Assembly (NCBI RefSeq): GCF_006716115.1
Contig: NZ_VFOO01000001.1
Coordinates: 3,596,001 to 3,660,000 of the forward strand
Source of the DNA: Subtercola boreus
Lineage (GTDB): Bacteria; Actinomycetota; Actinomycetes; Actinomycetales; Microbacteriaceae
Reading direction: 5' to 3'
DNA: 64,000 bases
Below the pieces are notes generated by a model. It did no database searches and was not told the origin of the DNA. It saw only the letters and a program-made list of their open reading frames with translations. Position numbers and translations under genes: made by a program. Positions within the stretch are counted from its first letter, which is position 1; each line of letters starts with the position of its first letter. Shown piece by piece: positions 60,372 through 64,000 of the stretch.

Positions 60372-62630
60372 TCAGGCGGTGAGGCGGGCGAGGAGCTCGC
60401 GGTAGCGGGCGGCGGTGCGTTCGACGATCTCGGCGGGGAGGGCGGGGGGTGTGCCGATCCGGTCCCAGTTCGCGGAGAGCCAGTTGCGCACGATCTGCTT
60501 GTCGAAACTGGCCGTGCGGTCACCCGAATCGTAGGCGGCGGCATCCCAGTACCGGCTCGAGTCGCTCGTCAGCACCTCGTCGGCCAGGGTGATCTCGCCG
60601 GTGATCCGGTCAGCGCCGAACTCGAACTTCGTGTCGGCGAGGATGATGCCGCGATCCTCCGCCACCTCCGAGGCGCGCGCGTAGATGGCGAGCGAGAGGC
60701 CGCGGAGCGCTTCCGCTGTCTCGGCGCCGACGAGTTCGACGGTGCGCTCGAAGGTGATGTTCTCGTCGTGGTCGCCGAGGTCCGCCTTGAACGCCGGGGT
60801 GTAGATCGGCAGGGGGAGCCGATCGCCGTCGACGAGTCCGGCGGGCAGCGGCACGCCGCAGACGCTCTGTGTGGCCTGGTACTCGATCCAGCCGCTGCCG
60901 GAGAGGTACCCGCGCACCACGCACTCGATCGGGAACATGTCGAGCGGCTTCACGAGCATCGCGCGGTCGGCGACAGTGGCCGGCACGGCCGGGATCCCGC
61001 GCGCGGCAGCATCCACGTCCAGCAGGTGGTTGGGGAAGCCGGCGAGCTTCTCGAACCACCACCGGCTGAGCGAGGTCAGCAGTTCGCCCTTCGCCGGGAT
61101 GCCCGGCTCGAGAACCACGTCGAACGCGCTCACGCGGTCGCTCGCCACCACCAGCAGGGCGGCCGCGTCATCCACCGACGCCGCCTCGGACGGCACATAG
61201 AGGTCGCGCACTTTGCCCGAGTACACGTGGCGCCAGCCGGTCAGGGGGGCGAGCTGCTGCTCCGCGCCGGGCACGTCGGCCGTGGCGGTGCCGGTGCCGG
61301 TGGGGGAGCCGGTGGCAGTCTCGTCGACGCGGGCGGCGATGTCGGTGCGGAACTGCCCGCCCTCCAATCCGATCAGCGAGAGCCCCCGGTAGGCGCGGGC
61401 GCGTGCCTCGCCGAATCCGCTGCCGATGCCCACGACGCTCAGCACGCGGCCGCCGGTGGCGACGAGCCTGCCGTCGACAAGCGCCGTCGCAGCGTGCGCG
61501 ACATGCACCCCGTCGACCGCGTCGGCCTCGTCGACACCCGTGAGTTCACGCCCGATCACCGGATGCTCGGGGTAGTTCTCGCTCGCGAGCACGACCGTCA
61601 CGGCGCTCTCGTCGGAGAAGGCGGGCCGCGGATGATCGGCGAGCGTTCCCGTGGCGCTGGCGTACAGCAGGGCGCTGAGCGGGCCGGTGAGCCGCGGCAG
61701 CACGACCTGGGTCTCGGGGTCGCCGAACCTGGCGTTGAACTCGATCACGCGAATGCCCGCGGAGGTCAGGATGAGCCCGCAGTACAGCAGGCCGATGAAC
61801 GGTGTCCCCTCCTGTGCGAGCTGCCGCACGGTGGGGAGGGCGATCGAGGCGAGCACCTCGTCGACGAAGGCCTCCTCGCTGCCGAAGTCGTCGGCCAGCC
61901 AGGGCAGCGGTGAGTAGGCGCCCATGCCGCCGGTGTTCGGTCCCTCGTCGCCGTCGAGCAGGCGTTTGTAGTCCTGCGCGGGGGAGAGGGGCAGCACGGT
62001 GTGCCCGTCGCTCACGAAGAACAGCGACACTTCGGGCCCGTCGAGGAACTCCTCGAACAGGATGTCGCCGTGCCCGAGCCACTCGCCGGCGTGCGCCAGA
62101 GCCGCCTGTCGGTCGCTCGTGACGAGCACGCCCTTGCCGGCGGCGAGACCGTCGGCCTTCACCACCCAAGGGGCGCCGAACTCGTCGAGGGCGGCCTCGA
62201 TCTCGGCGGCGGTGCTGGCACGGAGGGCGCGCCCTGTGGGCACCCCCGCTTCATCCATGATGCGCTTGGCGAACGTCTTGCTGCCCTCGAGGGCGGCGGC
62301 CGCGCTCGACGGACCGAACACCGGAATACCGCGGGTGCGGAGAGCGTCGGCGACGCCGGCGACCAGCGGAGCCTCGGGGCCGATCACCACGAACTGGATG
62401 TCTCGGGCGATCGCGAAGTTCGCGACGGCCTCGGGGTCGTTCGGGTCGAGGGTGGCGACCTCCACGACGCCCGCGATGCCGGCGTTGCCCGGCGCGACGA
62501 TGATCTCGTGCTCTGCGGCAGCCGGCTCCGCGGCAGCCGGCCCTGTGGCGCCCTGCGCGGTGGTCTCCGAGAGCAGCGCGGTGACGATGGCGTGCTCGCG
62601 AGCACCGGAACCGAGAACGAGAATCTTCAC
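60372..62630 (-). CDS. purD-purC: Fused GAR synthetase (PurD) and SAICAR synthetase (PurC)
   Basis: A 752-residue fusion. Residues 1 to about 430 are a complete PurD: KILVLGSGAREHAI, the ATP-grasp segment KTFAKRIMDEAGVPTGRALRA, VIEFNARFGDPETQVVLPRL and AYRGLSLIGLEGGQFRTDIA. A Gly/Thr/Ala-rich linker (about 430-458) leads to a complete PurC: YSGKVRDLYVPSE (Tyr at 470), VASDRVSAFDVVL, ECVVRGYLSGSGWIEYQ, ADTKFEFG and FDKQIVRNWL. Steps 2 and 7 of purine synthesis are thus on one chain. GTG start fixed by TAGAAT 6 nt upstream and by family N-terminus. Confidence 0.95.
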   Translation of the reverse strand: MKILVLGSGAREHAIVTALLSETTAQGATGPAAAEPAAAEHEIIVAPGNAGIAGVVEVATLDPNDPEAVANFAIARDIQFVVIGPEAPLVAGVADALRTRGIPVFGPSSAAAALEGSKTFAKRIMDEAGVPTGRALRASTAAEIEAALDEFGAPWVVKADGLAAGKGVLVTSDRQAALAHAGEWLGHGDILFEEFLDGPEVSLFFVSDGHTVLPLSPAQDYKRLLDGDEGPNTGGMGAYSPLPWLADDFGSEEAFVDEVLASIALPTVRQLAQEGTPFIGLLYCGLILTSAGIRVIEFNARFGDPETQVVLPRLTGPLSALLYASATGTLADHPRPAFSDESAVTVVLASENYPEHPVIGRELTGVDEADAVDGVHVAHAATALVDGRLVATGGRVLSVVGIGSGFGEARARAYRGLSLIGLEGGQFRTDIAARVDETATGSPTGTGTATADVPGAEQQLAPLTGWRHVYSGKVRDLYVPSEAASVDDAAALLVVASDRVSAFDVVLEPGIPAKGELLTSLSRWWFEKLAGFPNHLLDVDAAARGIPAVPATVADRAMLVKPLDMFPIECVVRGYLSGSGWIEYQATQSVCGVPLPAGLVDGDRLPLPIYTPAFKADLGDHDENITFERTVELVGAETAEALRGLSLAIYARASEVAEDRGIILADTKFEFGADRITGEITLADEVLTSDSSRYWDAAAYDSGDRTASFDKQIVRNWLSANWDRIGTPPALPAEIVERTAARYRELLARLTA

Positions 62631-62636
62631 TCGACG

Positions 62637-62642
62637 ATTCTA
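62637..62642 (-). promoter_or_regulatory. -10 element (TAGAAT) of purD-purC
   Basis: TAGAAT on the minus strand ends 6 nt before the GTG at 62630. Confidence 0.5.
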
Positions 62643-62754
62643 GGGCGGCGGGGGTATCCGAAAAGTTTTTGAGAAATCTGCGGAGTTCGCGTAATGGAAC
62701 CGGGGGTACGCACTCTCTTACTCATGTGAGGTGCTGTTTGAGGCATCGCACGCT

Positions 62755-62989
62755 CGTGTGGCGGGCGGTATCCCCCCTAGCTGTCCGCCACACGAAAACC
62801 GCACGACCGCATCACTCGAGAACCACAGATCGACAACCACAGACTTCGCGCGTCGGGTCGCCGGCTCCCCCCGGCTGCCGCCCGGCGCGCGAACCCAGCT
62901 TCGTACGGCCGTTCGCATCCCCCCTGCGTGCGGCCGTACGAACCAACTTCGCGGGGCAGCAGGTCTCCCCCCATCGGCTGCCCCGCGAA
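62755..62989. repeat. Array of four hairpins with invariant TCCCCCC loop
   Basis: Four stem-loops follow one another. Unit 1: stem CGTGTGGCGG (62755-62764) with CCGCCACACG (62785-62794), loop 62771-62777. Unit 2: arms from 62845 and to 62893, loop 62866-62872. Unit 3: TTCGTACGGCCG arm from 62900, loop 62918-62924, arm to 62942. Unit 4: TTCGCGGGGCAGC (62948-62960), loop 62966-62972, arm 62977-62989. Stem sequences differ but stay complementary; the loop TCCCCCC, the TTCG/CGAA stem ends of units 2-4 and a following ACC are constant. It fills most of the divergent region upstream of purD-purC and the sterol-carrier gene. Identity unknown. Confidence 0.92.
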
Positions 62990-63047
62990 CCACCTCCCCT
63001 CGCCGCCAGAGTCCCCAGGCTCCAGCCGTCCGCCTCCGGATGCTCGG

Positions 63048-63053
63048 TAGCCT
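63048..63053 (+). promoter_or_regulatory. -10 element (TAGCCT), probable leaderless start
   Basis: TAGCCT ends 6 nt before the ATG at 63060. Confidence 0.45.
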
Positions 63054-63059
63054 TGTCTC

Positions 63060-63497
63060 ATGGCCCGCGCACGTATCCCCGACGCTGACGGAGTCGCCGC
63101 ACTGGGCGCCGCCCGTGCGGCTGTGGCGACGGTGGTCGACACGGGTGACCGGAACGGGGCAGGCGGCCCGGCCGCCGCCGACCAGGCCGCGCTCGCGGCG
63201 CTGCTTCCCCGGCCGGTGCTCGCGATGGCCGTGCGCTACTCGCTCCAGGTGCTCGCGGAACGCGCCAAGGGCAACACCGTCGAGGTGCGCGTGCCGCCGT
63301 TCGGCGCGATCCAGTGCATCGAAGGCCCGGGCCACACGCGTGGCACTCCGCCGAATGTGGTCGAGATGGATGCTCTGACCTGGGTCGCGCTGGCCACGGG
63401 TGACCTGGCGTGGGAGTCCGGGATCGAGAGCGGGAGCATCCACGCGTCCGGCCAGCGGGCTGACCTCAGAGGGTACGTGCCCGTCGCCCACCTGTGA
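63060..63497 (+). CDS. Sterol-carrier-like family protein
   Basis: A 145-residue protein matching the bacterial sterol-carrier-like family often next to purine genes in actinobacteria: LPRPVLAMAVRYSLQVLAERAKGNTVEVRVPPFGAIQCIEGPGHTRGTPPNVVEMDALTWVALATGDLAWESGIESGSIHASGQRADLRGYVPV. The C-terminal half is the SCP2-like fold. The N-terminal 45 residues are Ala/Asp-rich. Ligand unknown. Leaderless-type promoter. Confidence 0.88.
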   Translation: MARARIPDADGVAALGAARAAVATVVDTGDRNGAGGPAAADQAALAALLPRPVLAMAVRYSLQVLAERAKGNTVEVRVPPFGAIQCIEGPGHTRGTPPNVVEMDALTWVALATGDLAWESGIESGSIHASGQRADLRGYVPVAHL

Positions 63498-63548
63498 CGG
63501 TGCGGTGCCGCGCAGCTTCCGGTGGTCGCGGTGGGCGACAATAGAGGG

Positions 63549-63914
63549 GTGAGTGACAACGATCGTGCCCAGTCCGAACCGACGGCCGCCAGTGGCGAGC
63601 CGGTGACCGACGTCGACGGTGTGACGAGTGTGACCAGCACCGACACGGTGACGATCCACCGCTCGCCCCGGTACTACCGGTTCATGATCGCGGGCGGCGT
63701 CGCCGGAGTGATCGTGGCGTTGGTGCTGACGTTCGCGTTCCCGGAGCCTCCCGGGTTCAACCCTGCCCAGATCTTCGGATTCCTCGGAATCCTGTTCGTC
63801 ATCGTCGGGGTCGTCGTCGGTTCCGTCGTGGCCCTGGTCATCGACCGCGTCTCGCGCCGGAACGCCCGCACGATCGACGTGGAGCGTTCTGAGTCGACGG
63901 AGCAAGCCGACTGA
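63549..63914 (+). CDS. Small two-helix membrane protein
   Basis: A 121-residue protein with a Ser/Thr/Asp-rich N-terminus of about 45 residues, two membrane segments (about 49-69 and 78-101) and a charged cytoplasmic tail (RVSRRNARTIDVERSESTEQAD). Similar short proteins commonly sit beside the sterol-carrier-like gene in actinobacteria, but no function is known. GTG start; GACAAT lies 6 nt upstream. Confidence 0.8.
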   Translation: MSDNDRAQSEPTAASGEPVTDVDGVTSVTSTDTVTIHRSPRYYRFMIAGGVAGVIVALVLTFAFPEPPGFNPAQIFGFLGILFVIVGVVVGSVVALVIDRVSRRNARTIDVERSESTEQAD

Positions 63915-63974
63915 ACGGAGCTGCCGGCTGGGCTGAGCAAGCCGGCTGGGCTGAGCAAGCCGACTGAACGGAGC
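63901..63974. repeat. Direct repeats at the end of the window
   Basis: A 21-nt sequence starting AGCAAGCCGACTGAACGGAG occurs at 63901-63921, covering the stop codon of the last gene, and again at 63954-63974. Between them are two imperfect copies of CTGAGCAAGCCGGCTGGG. Confidence 0.85.
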
Positions 63975-64000
63975 GCAGCGGCTGTGAAGGCGGAGATCCG

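Noticed and set aside
62755-62989. CRISPR array
   Set aside because: Only the 7-nt loop and short stem ends repeat; the arms differ, spacing is irregular and no cas gene is present.
62718-63905. 395-residue minus-strand ORF through the hairpin array
   Set aside because: Runs through the array and antisense to the sterol-carrier gene, which has family sequence and a promoter.
1-64000. tRNA, rRNA, riboswitch or prophage
   Set aside because: No cloverleaf, rRNA segment, known riboswitch core, integrase or phage structural gene was recognised by eye; a covariance search could still find small RNAs.

Overview
The window is high-GC DNA from an actinobacterium, most likely a member of the Microbacteriaceae (Micrococcales). 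This is inferred from gene content: a DUF222/13E12 HNH nuclease, a DUF3151 gene beside purA, a sterol-carrier-like gene beside purine genes, a mycothiol-type DinB/maleylpyruvate isomerase protein, furA-kat, and many GTG starts. No rRNA, tRNA, CRISPR array, transposase or phage gene was seen. At least 17 starts carry a TANNNT-like -10 hexamer 5-7 nt upstream and no Shine-Dalgarno, so leaderless transcription looks common here.

Layout. 1-9.1 kb: MFS and SMR exporters, two flavin reductases, a TetR/SDR pair sharing a long palindromic operator, an HNH nuclease, a WYL regulator with coding microsatellites, a VOC protein and a DUF4190 membrane protein. 9.4-16.9 kb: a tightly coupled operon of an NMT1/SsuA-type ABC importer (ATPase, permease, lipoprotein), a RutA-like flavin monooxygenase, an isochorismatase-family hydrolase, an NtaA/SnaA/DszA-type monooxygenase and an MFS carrier. 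It is probably an uncharacterised pathway for an N- or S-containing organic compound. 17-22.6 kb: a membrane-anchored sulfite-oxidase-like molybdoenzyme, then a TetR, degenerate ABC ATPase and YhgE/Pip operon with a perfect operator palindrome over its promoter.

22.9-40.4 kb: DUF3151-purA, HVA1, two paralogous secreted repeat proteins around an Ntn hydrolase, a zinc dehydrogenase, a mycothiol-type protein, Ohr, an EamA carrier, chorismate mutase, purL, a membrane protein, a DUF559-like nuclease gene and purS-purQ. Three copies of a ~62-bp palindrome lie here, two of them bracketing the nuclease gene. 40.6-55.7 kb: an alcohol dehydrogenase/GMC oxidoreductase cluster, a PEBP protein, fur-kat, MFS, MscS, an alpha/beta hydrolase, an extradiol-type VOC protein, a Bcr-like MFS, a luciferase-like protein, a YdcF-like protein and purF. 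55.9-58.9 kb: DUF4397 surface protein, class F-like sortase, ECF sigma and RskA-like anti-sigma operon. 59-64 kb: purM, a fused purD-purC gene, an array of four hairpins with different stems but one invariant TCCCCCC loop, a sterol-carrier-like gene and a small membrane protein.

Purine genes (purA, purL, purQ, purS, purF, purM, purD-purC) cover much of IMP and AMP synthesis but are scattered among unrelated genes. The best candidates for undescribed biology are the hairpin array at 62755-62989, the palindromes bracketing the DUF559 nuclease gene, the coupled flavin-monooxygenase operon and the catalytically dead ABC-like protein paired with YhgE/Pip.
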